Assembly (NCBI RefSeq): GCF_017591425.1
Contig: NW_024466218.1
Location: 16,692,001 to 16,756,000, forward strand
Direction: 5' to 3'
DNA: 64,000 nt
From: Ochotona curzoniae
Lineage: Eukaryota > Chordata > Mammalia > Lagomorpha > Ochotonidae
The stretch's first letter is position 1. Each line of letters starts with the position of its first letter. Shown here in pieces: positions 22,001-36,395 of this stretch. The translations under genes were made by a program, and so were the position numbers. The notes under the pieces are model-generated. The model was not told the origin of the DNA. It worked only from the letters and a program-made list of their open reading frames with translations, and did not search any database.

Positions 22001-25000
22001 TTCATTTCTTTAAACTTTCAGCGACCATATATTCTACATGTGTCTCCACAAAAAAAAAAAAGCTTGAGACCACATGTGTAGTCTGAAATCACCACTTGCA
22101 CTAAGGCAAATCAGAGTTTTAGCAAAATGACTGTCAGTTTGTTGTGGCAAACAAGCAAGATAAGCCAGGGACATATTGTAAATCAAATAGGACCAAAGCT
22201 GTCATTGACTGCAAGAGTTGTGTCCTAAGGCAGCAGAGTCAACTAAAAACAAAGAGGCTTAGGTAAGCATTACTGAGGACAAGGACTGCAATGACAAAAT
22301 TCTAATAATATGAAGATGAATCTGATCAGCTGGACAACACTAGAGTATCAACACATTATTTTGAAACTGATAAGAAAAGTGTTGCATTTCCTGTAAATAT
22401 TCACTGGGTAACCAAATGACACTTGACAGAATATTCCACTTTATAAAAACATTCTGAAAAATAGGGAAAGCAGAAGTGATATAGTTGAAACTTCATCATC
22501 TTGCAGTTGACCAATTGGTTACCAATGAGTGTTAACATCACAAAAGGGAGTTAAGCAGATGTATTGAAGGTCTTTGTAAGAAGCAGCATACAAGACTACA
22601 TGAGACATGGTCTTCCCAGAAAATATCAAATCTGAAACTAACTCTATGATGACCAATTTGTAGGAAATTCCAAACAGAGACTACCACACCATATAACAGA
22701 GGGGCCAGAATAGTGATCAGTGACTTAAACCTCAGCTTTTCATGCTGGCATTCCATTTCAGTGTCAGGTGGGGATCCAGTTATGGTTTCCTACCCAGATG
22801 CCCACTGCTGTGCTTGGGAAGGCAGTATTTGATTCAAGTATTGGTGTTCTTACCACATACATTGGAGCAGGATAGAATCCCTGGTTCATAATTGACTGCC
22901 GCATCAATCTGGGGGAGTGAAATAGTAGGTCGATGATCTCTCTCTGTCAAAATGACCCAAGCACTGTCATGAGTCATTTGTGTCTTAGCTAGCATATGAA
23001 CTGCTGGGCCAAGTGCATGCACCCAAATGTAAATTTTTTTCATAATACAAAATTTCCACAAACGCTTGATGACTTGTAATATGTATGGATTTCAAATTTT
23101 TTTTGCACAGAAATGGATTTGTGTTTAAACTCCATTTTCCATAAACGTCTTGAAATTTCTTCATATTTATACATGTATGTATGTGTGCACAAGCATACAG
23201 AAAATATAATATGTAAATATATAGGGAGTGTGTGGCAGATACATTGTATTTAATTGGTTAATAAAGTTACAGCTGGAAAGTGATTTCATAAAAGCTAAAC
23301 TAAGGATTACATGTGATGAAGAGTATACAAAGAAGGTCCAATTTGCTGTGAGGTTTATGGCTTCAAGGACACTTTTTCTTGTAATAGACCAGGTTGCATA
23401 TTATTTTATGATATTAAAACAAAAAAGTTAAAAGAAAGCAAAAGCAGAATATTCTATTTACCCAGATCATTTGTGTTATTATAAAATAAGCCTTATTCTA
23501 CCACTTAGTACTAATTTCCTAAGTATATGTTATATTTTTTATGGTGATAATTTTCTAAATACTTCTTTCTGTTCCAGAAAGGAAAATGTACCTTGATAAT
23601 TAAGACTATCAGAATTGAAAAAATAGTATCAATATAATTTTTATTGTAAATACATAAAAAAAAGATTCAGGAAATCTATTTTCTAGCAGCATAAATTTGA
23701 AGAACCCATGAACACTGTGGATATCAGTTTTCTAATTGACTAAAAATACAGAAATATATTTTCTACTTTGTTAATGTACTAAAAAACAAGTATAATATTC
23801 ATTAAAGTGTAAAAAAAGAAACACACAGTATTATATTATCCATATGGAATACAACGTTCTTCATCATCATCCTCAAACAGTCGAAGTTACAACTTTACAA
23901 ACTTATTCTAGAATATGAATTAGAGAGTAATCAATAAGAATGCCTTTCCCATGTCTACTCTACAAAAAGTTTTAGTGAATGGACACAACCAATTATAAAT
24001 ACTTTGGGAATCTAAAAACAACATCATTACCATACTTGTTTGTGAAAGAAGATAAATACAAGAAAATGTTAATTACATTGTCTGACAATGAATGAATCAC
24101 TTCAGACAAAATGAACTGAGGTTAACTTGCACTTAAATAAGCATTTCTTTTGTATACACATGTCCTCTTTGCAGTGCTAGTACAGCATATATTTCCATAC
24201 AGTGTTGAAATACTGCCACTTTAAATAAAACTAGAGGGGGAAAGAGACATGTCTGGCAACAGAAGGTTGATTTGTTAACAGAGTTGAAGAAATTAGGCAG
24301 CTGGAATATTTTCACAATCCATTCCTACTTGAAATAGACTATTTCCATGGTCTTATTGAAGACAATTTCAGAAATGCTTTTTTGCATCATTGGATGTCAT
24401 TTTATCCACACTCAATCTTATGGAAATTTATATTTAATTCTAAAATACGTTCCACCCACCACCATATTCCAATTAAAGCATGACATTGACACATCCCATG
24501 CCCCTGCCTGATGTGGTGTTGAGAATGCACACAATTTCACATGCTGGTATCTCTCCAAGCCAGGAGGCATCTTTAACCTCTAATTTGCATGTTGCATTCA
24601 TTTTCAGATTAGTCACGTGATTAATGAGCATATTGGAGAGTGTCCAGTTTTCTCCACTATGTCATGTTTGCCTTATTTCCGCTACCAGACTCAATTAACT
24701 CTCCTAGATATTACCAAGTGGTTGCACACAGTGTAAATTATGCTTGTTCATTTGTGTCAGCAAACAATAACATCCACTGCAATTTAGAAATTGTTTTCTA
24801 GTCACAAGGATAATTAATTGTTAGAATGTGTATCAGTAAGTATTTTCCTTTACTAATACACCAAACCTTTCAGCTATTCAGCATTAAATATTAATCACAC
24901 TCCAAACTTGTACTCCACTATTTTCATCTCAGTTCTTAGAAAACACTTTAGATCTGTCAGAAAATTCTTACAATTGCTTGTTCGTGAACTAGGCTTCAGT

Positions 25001-26815
25001 CACACAGTGGAAGATTAAGGTAACAATGCATTAACAGTGAGGAATCACTCATCAGCCTGCTTATGTTTTTTCTCTTACTTGCAGCTCATTTGAACTTTGC
25101 AAATTTTTATCCCTTGAGCATCCATTTATAATATGAAAGTTAATATTTGCTTTTCATCCTTTCACATCATCTCAATTTACCTGGCAAGTCACCCAAGTCA
25201 TATAGAATCTGAAAACTATTGTCTCTCCTTGGGAAAAATAAAACAACACAATAATGTCTTCATGTTTGATGTATTAATAACACACTTCAAGATCATACGA
25301 AAAATGTTTTTAAAATAGATATCTTTAAGCAAAAATCCAAAGGTGTATTTCTTTTTCTCAAAGAGAATTCTTAAGTTTTCTTGATTTAAAATTATTTGTT
25401 TAAGCTACTAGTTAAGTGCCTGATATTTTCTGTGAAAATGACCCCCCCCCCCGCACACATATCAGTGTTCCAAGCCCTTATTAATTATAGTGGAATACAA
25501 GAGAAGGAAATCCTTGCAGAGAAGTGATTTTGCTGTGATTAACTTTTCATACACTCAATATCACATACGTAGAAATACAGAAGCTATAGTTCTCTCTAGT
25601 AATAGCCATTTTCAAGATACAGTCCTGCACATCCTGGATGCAAAACATACAACACTGATGTAGAGAGAATGTGTCCTTATTCCTGTAAAAGACGGTGAAA
25701 AAATAAATAAGTGTGTGGCTAATGAAATCATTGGATATTAGTGAGTGCTATAAAGAAAATTTTCTATTTGTGATAGGATCTGGTGAATTTGAATGCAAAG
25801 ATATTTAGGATATCTGGATGATAGCAAGGAGTTAGTTGAGTCAAGTAGATGGAAGCATGTTCAAAGGAGAACGAAACCCTGTTAAATTATGTACCAGAAT
25901 CAAGATGGAGTGCAGTCATGTGCTGGAGAATCAGGAACCAGAGACACAGCAGCCAGAGGGGGACCTGGCACCACAGAGGTGCTGTCCAGCAAGTGGCTGT
26001 CAGTGCAGTAAGAAGCCAGCAGCAGAGATACTCCTGTAGCTGCTATATGCAAGACAAAGTCAAGGGGAAAAAGAGAGGCTCAGACAGTGGTTGGGGGAGG
26101 AAATAAGTTCCATCATAAATAACACAGTTTACCACTTGCTTTATGCATCTTATGTCCAGTTCTTCAGATTAAGGAAGATACAGGTAGGGATGAATAACAG
26201 ACTTGAAAGCAAGCACTTGAAGCTTTTATCTTGAACATAAAACATTCATAGGTGCAATTTGAGAAATGTTTGTACAGTTCCACTGATAGGAATTAAGCTC
26301 TTTTTGTCTCTGCTGTCTTTCCCCTGCACTCTGGTATACGACTCTAACCCTTGAGCGTTATTTAAAGGTCAGTTCCAATTGACTGCGTTCTTACCGATCT
26401 TTCTTGTTATAGGGGATCATTTTGCTCTCTGAGATTTCAGAACAATAATTACAAATACCATTTTTCACAAAATATTTATAAAATCATTATAATTTAAAAT
26501 ATCTCCTAAACATATATTTGTGTTTAATAGGAATCATATTTGCTATAAAAAGAAGAGTTAGTAAATTGCAAAGGTTAAGTTATTTCGGTAAGAAGAGATA
26601 TGATATCATTAGATTTACTGCTGTGCACAAGCATAATAAATAATGTGATTCCAGATAAATTTATAGAAATAGAAATGATAGGATCAGTTTTATCAACATT
26701 TCTGTCTTTTTGAGTGTTATTTGCACTTATTTTGCTGGTTTCCCTTTTTTTTTTGTTCTCTATTTTTCAATGTATGCATATATGCTTTATGTGTTTTCCT
26801 ATGAATAAATGTGTG
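22001..26815. other. Long SINE-poor, AT-rich stretch
   Basis: About 4.8 kb with no recognisable young repeat and no exon. It includes an 11-base C run near 25442 and a block near 24.5-25.1 kb with an octamer and an E-box. Ancient repeats below my recognition limit may be present. Confidence 0.4.
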
Positions 26816-26816
26816 T

Positions 26817-27126
26817 GGGCCTGGTGTGATGGCCTGGTGGTTAAATCCTCACTTCATATGCACTGGTTCCATATGGGCACTGGTTCGTGTCCTGGATGTT
26901 CCACTTGTCTTCTAGCTCACTGTCTATGGCCTGGGAAAGTAGCAGAAGGTGACTCAAAGCCTTGAACCCTGCACCAACATGTGAGACCCGGAAGAAGCTC
27001 CAGGCTACTGGCTAGGCTCAGCTCTGGCTGTTGTGGCCACTTGGGAAATGTATCAATGGTTGAAAGATCTCTTTCTCTGTTTCTCCTTCTCTCTTTAAAT
27101 CTGATTTTCCAATAAAAATAAATAGA
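26817..27126 (+). repeat. C-SINE, full length, sense
   Basis: Head GGGCCTGGTGTGATGGCCTG, CCATATGGGCACTGGTTCG, GGCCTGGGAAAGTAGCAGAAG and tail CAATAAAAATAAATAG. Confidence 0.9.
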
Positions 27127-27682
27127 TGTTTATCAAAAACAGAACAAACAAATGTGTCATGTCAAGAGTTGTCCTTTTAATTTGCAAGGTAACATATAAA
27201 CATAGTAGTTAAAAAGATGTTGGTTAAATTAAAAACTTATGCAAAATAAGGTATGCTAATAGCAATGATCCACTTTGATAAGGTCATAACTTAGGAAATA
27301 TTTTGTAGGAGATCTGACTCTGTGGTCAAAAAACGGCAGATTTGAATCCTACGTCAACCAATTCATGATAATATAATGGGCAAATTCATTGAAAATATGA
27401 AAAATTATAGTACAATTATTAATGTACTTGCGCACTGAATATTTTGCACTTACCATTTTTTGAAAATTTTCATAAATTGCAGAAGACAAATGCACATTTT
27501 GTAAAACAGCAATAAAATGCTATTTGCGATAGATCATCACAATTTAAAGCAAGATCAGGCTGCACTATCATATTCAATTGCCACAATATAGCTTAAAAAA
27601 ATTCATGCTGTGGGTTGAATCTGAAGGGAACAAATATCATGTGATCCTAGAAGTATTTGATGGGTCGGAATGAAAAAGATGG
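27127..27682. other. Unclassified AT-rich sequence
   Basis: Nothing recognised. Confidence 0.35.
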
Positions 27683-28024
27683 CATTGGGCCTATTGCAGT
27701 GTCTCAACAGGTTAATCCTCCATCTGCAATGCCAGCACCCTCTATGGCTTGAGCTCTAGTCCTGGCTGTTCTACTTCTAATCCCATGCTTGCTTATGGCC
27801 TGGGAAAGCAAAGAAAAATGGCTCAAGTTCCTGGGCCCCTGAGTCCACATAAGACACCCAGGAGAAGACATCCTGGCTTCTGGATTTGAATCATCAAATC
27901 TGGCCATTGTAATCATTTGTGGAGTGAACAAGTAGATAGAAGATTCTCTCTCCTTTCCCTCTCTCTCTCTGTCCTTCTTTCTGCAAATTTTTCTTTCCCA
28001 TAAATATAAATAAATATTTAAAAG
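27683..28024 (+). repeat. C-SINE, full length, sense, older type
   Basis: GGGCCTATTGCAGTGTC head, ATGGCCTGGGAAAGCAAAG, CT-rich waist and an AAATATAAATAAATATTT tail. Confidence 0.85.
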
Positions 28025-28064
28025 AAGAGAGTACTAGGATGATTTAGGCATTCTTTAAGATAAC

Positions 28065-28370
28065 TATTTGAATAGTTTCATCTAATTTGATAGGCAGAAA
28101 GAAAAACAGACGAGAAACAGAAAATTAGTGAAATCTTCCAACTGCTAGTGCATCCCTAAATGTAGAAGACAGGATTTAGGAATTCAGTCTGGATTTCCCA
28201 GGTGACTAGTGACTGGAATCAACTACTTTGAGGTGTTCTCTCCTGCCTAAAATGTGCATTGGCCAGAAACCGGAATAAATGCATAGCCTATACTAAAATA
28301 AAAAATCCCAACACAGCATACAGGCATTCATTCCAACATAGTACTGACTGCTGTGCCAAACACCCACTCT
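28065..28370 (-). repeat. Old C-SINE, antisense
   Basis: GATAGGCAGAAAGAAAAACAG tail and waist, AATCTTCCAACTGC, and head GACTGCTGTGCCAAACACCC. Confidence 0.55.
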
Positions 28371-30072
28371 TCATGCATTGCTTTACTCAACAGATGTGAT
28401 CATCACTTGCTGACCATGGGCTGTGCTAGGTCACATGGAAAACGCAATCAACAAAGCAGCTGTATTTCCCCCATGATAGACTCTGTATCTCACGAGAAGC
28501 AATAAAAATAACCCAGAACTCAGAATCAGAATTTCAGAGGCATTATGGGAATAAAAGCTACACTGTTGTAGGGGGAAAAGTTCATGCAGTGTGATTGTGT
28601 GTGTGCATGTATGTTCACTTGTATGTGTCTGTGTTGAACAGTAAATTCAGGTAGTGGTTTGAATACTTCTATAAGGGGGTGGTATAGAAACTGAGGTATA
28701 AAACTAAAACAGCAATTGCTATGTAAGGAGCAGCGGGAAGGTTTCAGAATGTTGGAAAGTATGTTGGCAAAATTCATAGGCAGTGGCATAATTAAGGATC
28801 TGTGTGGCTGACAATGAGCAAGAGAGTGGTACATGATGAGTCTGGAAAGAATATTAAAGCCCAGTGTGAGGACAACTCATTTTGTAAGTTATCATTTACA
28901 TGTAATTTACCATTCTATTCTACCTCATTCAGGAATTCCAGAGTCATTAACTAAGATAATTCTTCAAGTCTTTGCTAAGCTGTTATTTCCTTCAAGAGTT
29001 ACAGGGTAGCATTCACTGTTCCCTGTAATAATATCCTCCCATTGCCAAACCTCATACCTGGCTCTTTAGTCTGCTCTGTAGACCAGAGTTCTGTGGCTCA
29101 CTCTCAAGAATAATTGAATGCATTAATCTATGCTAATGCATAAATGGTTCCTAATGGCTACAAGCATTACCTGTCCCCAGAACATTTACTTTTTAACACA
29201 AATACTCTAGTGATACAAATAACTGATTGTATTAGCACACGTTTCAAACACTAAGCAGGCTATTTTATAGAGATTCAAAGTAATTTCTCTGAATTTTATA
29301 GCTCAGAAAATTTGTATTGCACCAAGGATGCCAAAAACAAACAAACCAAACAAACCATTTCCTTAATGTGATATTTTTGTCTCCCATGGCCTGATCATAG
29401 TTTTCATGCTCATGTATTGCACTAATAGTCACTGGGCATGAAGCTGTTTATAGATGACATATCAATCAGCTTCCCAAACCATTCAAGAAGACTTTATAAA
29501 GTATTTTATCAAATTCATGTAGAGTTTGTAACAGTCTTTATTGTTTTTCAGAAAAAAATATGCATCTTTTTGATGAGTGTGTTATGCACTACTTCGTGGC
29601 TTTTCAGTGAAATTGGAGCTCTAAAACCTAATGAGAAAAAACATTCACAGCTGAATCATTCCAAGGGACTGTGTTTCTTAAAAGTAGGTTATGAAAGCCT
29701 AGCAGGGAACTAGTTGATGTCATGGATTTCTGGGCACTGTGAAAAACAAGCAAGTGTGTGATCAGGTGACAGTATAAAGTGATTAATGAGTCTCATGTTC
29801 AGTCTGTTTTGTTTCTATAGAGAAAGCCACACAAATAAACAACTAAATAGGTCCTTAAGGCCAATTTACCTAAAATTGCACACTATGTTGTTATGGTGTT
29901 CTCAAGCATGGTAACATAATCATAAAAAAAACTAGGAAAATGGGACTTTACATAAAAGAATTGGATCAGCTTGTTGAGACAGTGAAATAAAACCAGATAA
30001 GGAAGTACACTTAGCTTCTTGACTGTTTTTGTGTAGTGTTGATGCTGTGCAATTCCTAGAAAACACAATTTT
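28371..30072. other. Unclassified AT-rich sequence
   Basis: No named family. A 91-codon ORF at 29438-29713 has no recognisable domain. Confidence 0.35.
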
Positions 30073-30398
30073 TAAAAAGATTTATTTATTTATTTTTTAT
30101 TGGCAAGGCAGATATACAGAGAGAAGGAGACAGAGTGAGAAAGATCTTTTGTGTGCTTGCTCACTGCCCAAGTAGTCGCAGTGGCCAGAGCTGAGGTGAT
30201 TCAAAGGTAAGAGCTAGAAGCTTCCTCTGTGACTCACTTGCAGATGCGGGGTCCCCAGTCTTTGGGCCTTCTTCCATCACTTTCCCAGGCCACACGCAGG
30301 GAACTGGAGAAGTGGAGCAGTCAGGTCTTGAACCAGTGCCCCTATGTAATCCTGGCATACGCAAAGATTTAGCCACTAGTCTATTGTGCCAGGCTCAA
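30073..30398 (-). repeat. C-SINE, full length, antisense
   Basis: AAAAAGATTTATTTATTTATT tail, AGGCAGATATACAGAGAGAAGG, CCAGTCTTTGGGCC and head end TGTGCCAGGCTC. Confidence 0.9.
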
Positions 30399-30520
30399 AA
30401 ATTTTTAAGAAATAAGGAAGACCCAGATTAAATAAAGTAAGAAATGAAAAAGGAGGTGTTTTATAGATATCACAAAAATAAAAAGAATAATCAGGAATTA
30501 TTACATACTGGTACAGACTA

Positions 30521-30606
30521 ATAAATTCTTAATTTAGAGGAAATACATTTCTAGGCATATACAATAAATTCTTAATTTAGAGGAAATACATTTCTAGGCA
30601 TATACA
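30521..30606. repeat. Tandem duplication of a 43-bp segment
   Basis: The segment starting ATAAATTCTTAATTTAGAGG at 30521 recurs at 30564 with no difference that I can see. Confidence 0.95.
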
Positions 30607-30639
30607 ATGTGTCTAACTGAGGGATGAAGACAGAGAAAA

Positions 30640-31940
30640 CCTAAATTGATCAAAAAGAAAGATTGTGATTGAAACAGTGCTAAAGATCATCAGCCCCTCC
30701 CTCCACTATCACCATACACACCATGCCTTTTCCAGACAAATCCCAGTATTGGATGGATTCATTGCTGAATTCTACTACCTTTTTAAAGAAGAGCAGATGC
30801 CAATTCTTCTCAAATTATTCAAAATAATTGAAAGGAATCCCCCCCCCAAACTCTGTCAATGAAGCCAGCACAACCTTAATTGATTAAAACAGCAAAAGAT
30901 AAAAGAAAGAAAGAGAACTATGGATCAACACACACCATGTAAAGTAATCCACGTCTATGAACAATTGTTTGACAAGTGAGTTAAAATAACTCACTTCAAT
31001 AATTATGGTGGGAAGATTAGAAATAGGCAGAAGAAACAAGATCCCTACCTTACACCCTCCATAAAAATCAATTAACAATGAATTAGGACCTAAAACTAAG
31101 AGCTGAAACCATCAGAAGGAAATGTTGATGAAACTGAAAGACACTAGCATATGGAAAAACTTTTGAGATAAGACATCAGATCACAGGTAATAAAAGCAAA
31201 ATAGACAAAAAAAAATTAAATCTTTGGAGCTTCTGTTTTGCAAAGGAAAGAGGCAACTGACAGTGAGTGGAAATACTTTCCACTGTGCAACTAAAAGAGG
31301 ATTAATATCCAAGAAATACAATGAGTTTAGGCAACTTAGAACAATAAAAGAAGAAACAGGCAAAGGCTGTGAACATACCTGCATCAAAAGATGAAGTAAA
31401 AACAAATGGCCAAAAAATGCATGGAAAAATTCTCAGGATCACAAGCCCACATGGTAGTTAGAGTAAAGAAAATAGATCTGTCATTTGATGCGGTCATTTC
31501 ACTCTTGGGAATATCCCAAAGGAACTGAAATAAGCATATGAAAGAGCTGTCTGTACAACTGTGCTTCGTAAAATAATGCAGACCCACAGGAGACAAGTAT
31601 CATATGTTTTCTCTGATTGGTTAGAACTAACATATAGCATATAAGAAAACCCATTAATACGTATGTAGCTAAATTGTGTGACTTGATTGTTGTTTATAAT
31701 GCTTGTCTATAGACCTGCGAAACAGTAGTTTATTTACATTTTTACCTTCAGAGTTCTTTGTTTAGAAGAGCATTGAGTCTGTGTTTATAAATTGAAAGTA
31801 TGCTATTGCAAATACAATTAAAAAGAAAAAAATGTAAGGATGGAGAGGCAGGGAGAAAAAAATATTTTTCTCTTAGAATTATAGCTATGAAATTTATGAA
31901 ATTGTGTTTTCCTATAAATTAATTAAAATAGAGAAAATAT
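30640..31940 (+). mobile_element. Internally deleted, degenerate L1: ORF2 pieces plus 3' UTR, sense
   Basis: The first part carries the ORF2 phrase DGFIAEFYYLFKEEQMPILL, the stretch leading into the reverse transcriptase core. The RT core itself is missing; from about 31040 the C-terminal ORF2 region resumes, degenerate and with stops. A 3' UTR-like AT-rich part runs to about 31.9 kb, with several possible A-rich ends. Dead copy. Confidence 0.75.
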
Positions 31941-34900
31941 TCAACAATATAGAAAGTATGAAGACAAAGCAGGAAAATCATAACTGACCTTAGTATGTTG
32001 CTTTTAACTTTCAATTAAATTTTCTTCTGGAAACCGTTTCTGATCAGTTAATAACTTCCAGTATGCATACAGATGTTTTATGAATGATCATTAGCATATC
32101 TTTGTTACTTATTAGTTTAGTTGCTCCCTAAAACTGCAGCAAAAATCTTAAAAGGATCAATGCTTTCTTACACAGGAGTTTGTTCGCATTCAACAAATAT
32201 CAATTGAGCAGCTACTATGTGCTTGACATTCTGATAAGGTCTTATACACTAAAATAATACATGCAGTGTTCCTACTGTTATAAACCATAATAAAATGCAA
32301 GAACTTCATTTACAACAGCAGCTCTCTTGAGAAGCTATATGTAAAGCAAAATATTAAATAGGTTAAAGGTTGCCATGGCAGAAGTGTAAGGGGAGATCAG
32401 GTCATTCTGGGTTAATGATACCTGTAAAACTGCCCTAGGAAAGAACTTGGCTCATCTGTGGATTTGACAGAAGGCTGAAGCACAAGAAGGGAACGGATGG
32501 CAGCAAGTGAGAAAGCTGGAGGTAGAGAGTAACAAGAACTTAGGAATCTTTATTAATAAATTTTCATTTTCATCTGGTATAGTAATACAACACTGTGGAA
32601 TATGAAACAGAATAAAATAGGTCAAATTTATTGATTTATCTGTATCTATCTCTGTCTATTCCAAATAGAAGTGAATTAATTGAATTAGTCCAAATTTGGG
32701 GTAGGACTGGCTTGGACAAAAGTGACTAGAGGAGACCTGAAGAGATGGGAAAAGTCCCTGATACCTTAAGAGGAGAAATCCTGGCCATATATTGATAAGA
32801 AGCTGAAATTGGGTTACTCCTGGACCCAATGAATGGAAGAGATTTGCCATGATGAAGAAATCTGGGGTGGGGAAAGGTCTTTTGGGTATTCAGTTTTTAG
32901 CGTTGGAGCAGGTTTATTTTGTCTGCATTGCATCTCTAAGTGAAAACAAAATTGAACAGACTGTCAATAAATCCAGATTTATTTCAGAGAAGACAATATT
33001 ACTTCATATTGGTCACCTCTTAGTCCCTCTTAGGCACAGTCCTTGCTAACACCTTTGTCTCTTTCTTGCTTCCCTGTAATGATGCCATGTATGCTATTAG
33101 GACTTGTGGTTCCTCAAATATCCCTTCCCTGTCACAAAGTGTGATGTCTTACCTGGTGCCAGCACTTCCGTTCTAGCAATCTTTTCTTTCACTTTCCTAA
33201 CTACCAAGCATGTTAAAGTCAGTGTTCTTGATGATTGAACAGAATTGCAGAATGTCATTGGTTTGAACTGAATTCCTGCCTAAGTGCCAACAGGCCAGAT
33301 AAAATCAGAATGGATTCATTGATGGAAAATTTCAGAAATTTCAACCCAACCCCAAATGGAATTATGCCTTATGTACCCCTGAGTGAATTTTCAAGGAAAA
33401 CAATCTGGTTTTCTATAAGCAGATACTCAGTTTAGTTTGATTATCAGCATTCATACACAGAATAATACACAACATATAAAGATGTCATGAATTATACACT
33501 GAATTATACATTCTGTAATTAACAATACTATATTTACATTCTGAGTATTAAGGAAAAAGAACCTCATCGTACAGAGAACAAGGTCAGCAATCTCTGCTTA
33601 GAATTATGGACAAGGAGAGCTCCAACTACAAACGTGTTACAGATTTAAGTGAAACTTGGATTTATCCATATTTAACATTGTTATAAATAAATTTTTATTA
33701 AAAATTATAGAGAATTTTTGGACAAGGCGCTCCCCTGAGGAGGAATAAAGTGTTTAAATATTCCTAGATTTCTTCTGTGGATTTGTAGAAGTTGCAGTCA
33801 CAGTTTACTGTCTTTACAACTTCCATCAGTAAGCGAGAGGAAAATCACTCCTTTGGGAAGAACTCTGATGTGAAAGAATGGCTCTACTTCTTGCTGTTAA
33901 TGGCAGTCTAAGCTTTCAGACTTCCAGATTTCAAAGCGGGGTAATCCTAAACTGAATATAAAGCAGAAAATTAAACCATACTAATCCCACAAATATTTCA
34001 GGGGAAAAAAAACTATTGCAACACTTCAATTAGTAATATGACAAGACTCCTGGATATGAATTTAAAAAATATTTATTTCTTACCTAAATCATAGGAGAGT
34101 ATTCTTAGTTCATGTTATTCACGTTAGTACAGTTGGAAAGTGGTACAAACATAAATTTTCTCCCGAGGGACCATGAAGGCAACCAAAATGAGTTATAGTT
34201 ACACAACTGGAGAAGATGAAAAGTAAATTATGTGGCACTTTCACCTTTTTCAAGCCAGATACCAATGGGGAATTATTAACAAACCTTTCCATTAGAGAAG
34301 CCAAAACATGAAATAATGGAAAATCAAATGGGAATTCATAAAATCTATGTTTCCACTTTCAAATTTCTTCTTCTAAATCTATTTTATTTACAGCCACATA
34401 AGGGTGTGATTTCAGTGATCTGTATAGTACTGAAGTGATGCATCTGCTTGACAGATATCTAAAGGCTCATCTTCATCTACTTCTCATTCCTGCATCTCGA
34501 AACAGCCTTGTGTGATAGATGCATGTTTGCTGCTCTGTTCAAACTGCTAAGCATGAAAGGCCAGGGCGCGGGAAGCCAGCTTCTGAGAGAGCAACACATG
34601 TAACGCTTAAACGATAATCTTCTAGTCCATATTTCTGTACAATAGTGGACTTTCTAATTTTTATCTGTGTGACACTTCGTTAATCGAAACATTAATCCAT
34701 TCAATATGAAGCAAATGAAAAGTATTATATTTTAAAAAATTAAAAAGAAAAGGAAGGAAAGAGAAGAAAATGAAAGGAAAGCAAAGCATGGGGGAATAAT
34801 CTAAGTTCTCAGAACTGTGTGAAACACCTGAAGTCTGGCTTTGTTGTTGTTGTTAATTAAAAGAATAATAATAAATAACAGAATGAGAGCACAATGCCTT

Positions 34901-35643
34901 AGATGATCCATTATTTAATTTCCTATAGAGGAAAGTTTCAGAGCTTTTGGCCTGAAAGATTTCCTGTGTGACGTAGTGGATTGTGCAGAGCTGCTGGTAC
35001 TCAGACAGAAGGCATTTAGAACATGGGCTTACAGTCTACTCAACCAAGCTTTGTAGTAGTTAACGAGTTCCAAAACTTTAAACAGTAACTGTGTTCTTCT
35101 CAGAAATGAAGCTCATCTCCCTAAACTATTCTGTTCTGGTTAACAATGTACTAAATGGCTAAACTTAAATTTTATTAATTTAGTTCAGTTAATTCAGAGG
35201 CCTTAGTGAACTTGACTAATAGTCAGCAAGTGCCAGGATATGTAGATAACATATTGGTTATATTATCCAGAGCACATTTTATTAATGTACGTAGGTAAGC
35301 ATTAGTGGCTCTTGAGAGAGCAATGATCATTTAAACATGTGGCTTAAAAAAATGTCTTTGAGTTAAAAAAAAGAGATGATATTTTTACTCACCAATAGTG
35401 GGATCATGATAATCAGGAAACTGATGACTAATAAACTGCATTGTCATTGCTGAAAGAAAAAAAATGTAATTTAATGAAAAGTTACTAATGTTTGGATAAG
35501 TTATTCACCAAAGTAATTCAGTCTTTTAATAGATCCTGAAGAGCAAATCATCAGTGTGAGTAATTGATTTCATCATACAACTTGAGTCACAAAATGATAA
35601 GAATTAAAATAACATGAGGGGGCAAATGCATGAAATGACTCCA
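31941..35643. other. SINE-free AT-rich stretch
   Basis: About 3.7 kb with one L2-like fragment and no exon that I can support. Confidence 0.4.
32185..32300 (-). repeat. Probable LINE2 3'-end fragment
   Basis: CATTCAACAAATATCAATTG followed by GAGCAGCTACTATGTGCTTG resembles the ancient mammalian L2 end read in antisense. Confidence 0.55.
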
Positions 35644-35644
35644 T

Positions 35645-36030
35645 TATTTATTTATTGTTTTAAAAACTTTTATTAATTATTGATATTATCGTTTTATGAT
35701 ACAATTCTACAGGTCCCTGGGATATCCCTCACCTCCTCCCCAATTTCTCTCCCCACCACCAAGTTCCCCTATATTATTACTAAAAGTACAGTTTTTCATA
35801 CACAGTCGTATGTCCGTTATTGTGGGCACGGGCAATGGCAGACAGTCCAGCATCCTATTGTCATATAGTAAACAGTTCCATTGGAAGTCCATCTTTAGGC
35901 TGGAAGTAGAGATGCATACAGTATTGTATCCTCACATCTGAATATGTTAGTCTCCATTTCATAGTTACTGTACATCCCTTTAAGTGAAAAGCCACACTAC
36001 AAAATCAACAATAGGAAGAAAAATATAAAT
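35645..36030 (-). mobile_element. L1 3' UTR, second subtype, antisense
   Basis: TTTTATGATACAATTCTACAGG, TCATACACAGTCGTATGTCC and AAGTGAAAAGCCACACTAC are shared with the copy at 60.6 kb and differ from the 3.9 and 9.2 kb copies. Confidence 0.75.
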
Positions 36031-36039
36031 TTACAATGA

Positions 36040-36395
36040 AATTAAAAAAAATATTTATTTGAAATGTAGAATATTAGGGAAACAGGGAAATGCACCCATA
36101 CACACACCCACACACACACAGCGGTGAAAGGGAGAGATTTTCACTTGATGGTTCACTTTCCAAATGGTCACCGTGAATGGAGTTGTGCTAGGTTAAAGCC
36201 AGGATCCTGTAACCCCATTCTGGCTTCTCACATGGGTCATCGGGCCCAAGTACTGAGATCACCCACTGCTTTCCCTGGTGCTTCGGAGTGAGCTGGATTA
36301 GAAGTGGAGCAGCTGCTACTATACTCATTTTTGTAATGTGGAGTGTTCGTAGTGTAAGCAGTGGTTAAAGCCCTGCACCGTGACACTGACTCAAA
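36040..36395 (-). repeat. Diverged C-SINE, antisense, between two L1 pieces
   Basis: AAAAAATATTTATTTGAAATG tail, a CACACCCACACACACA insertion, CTTGATGGTTCACTTTCC and head end CAGTGGTTAAAGCCCTGC. The last phrase reads as sense and is ambiguous. Confidence 0.6.
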
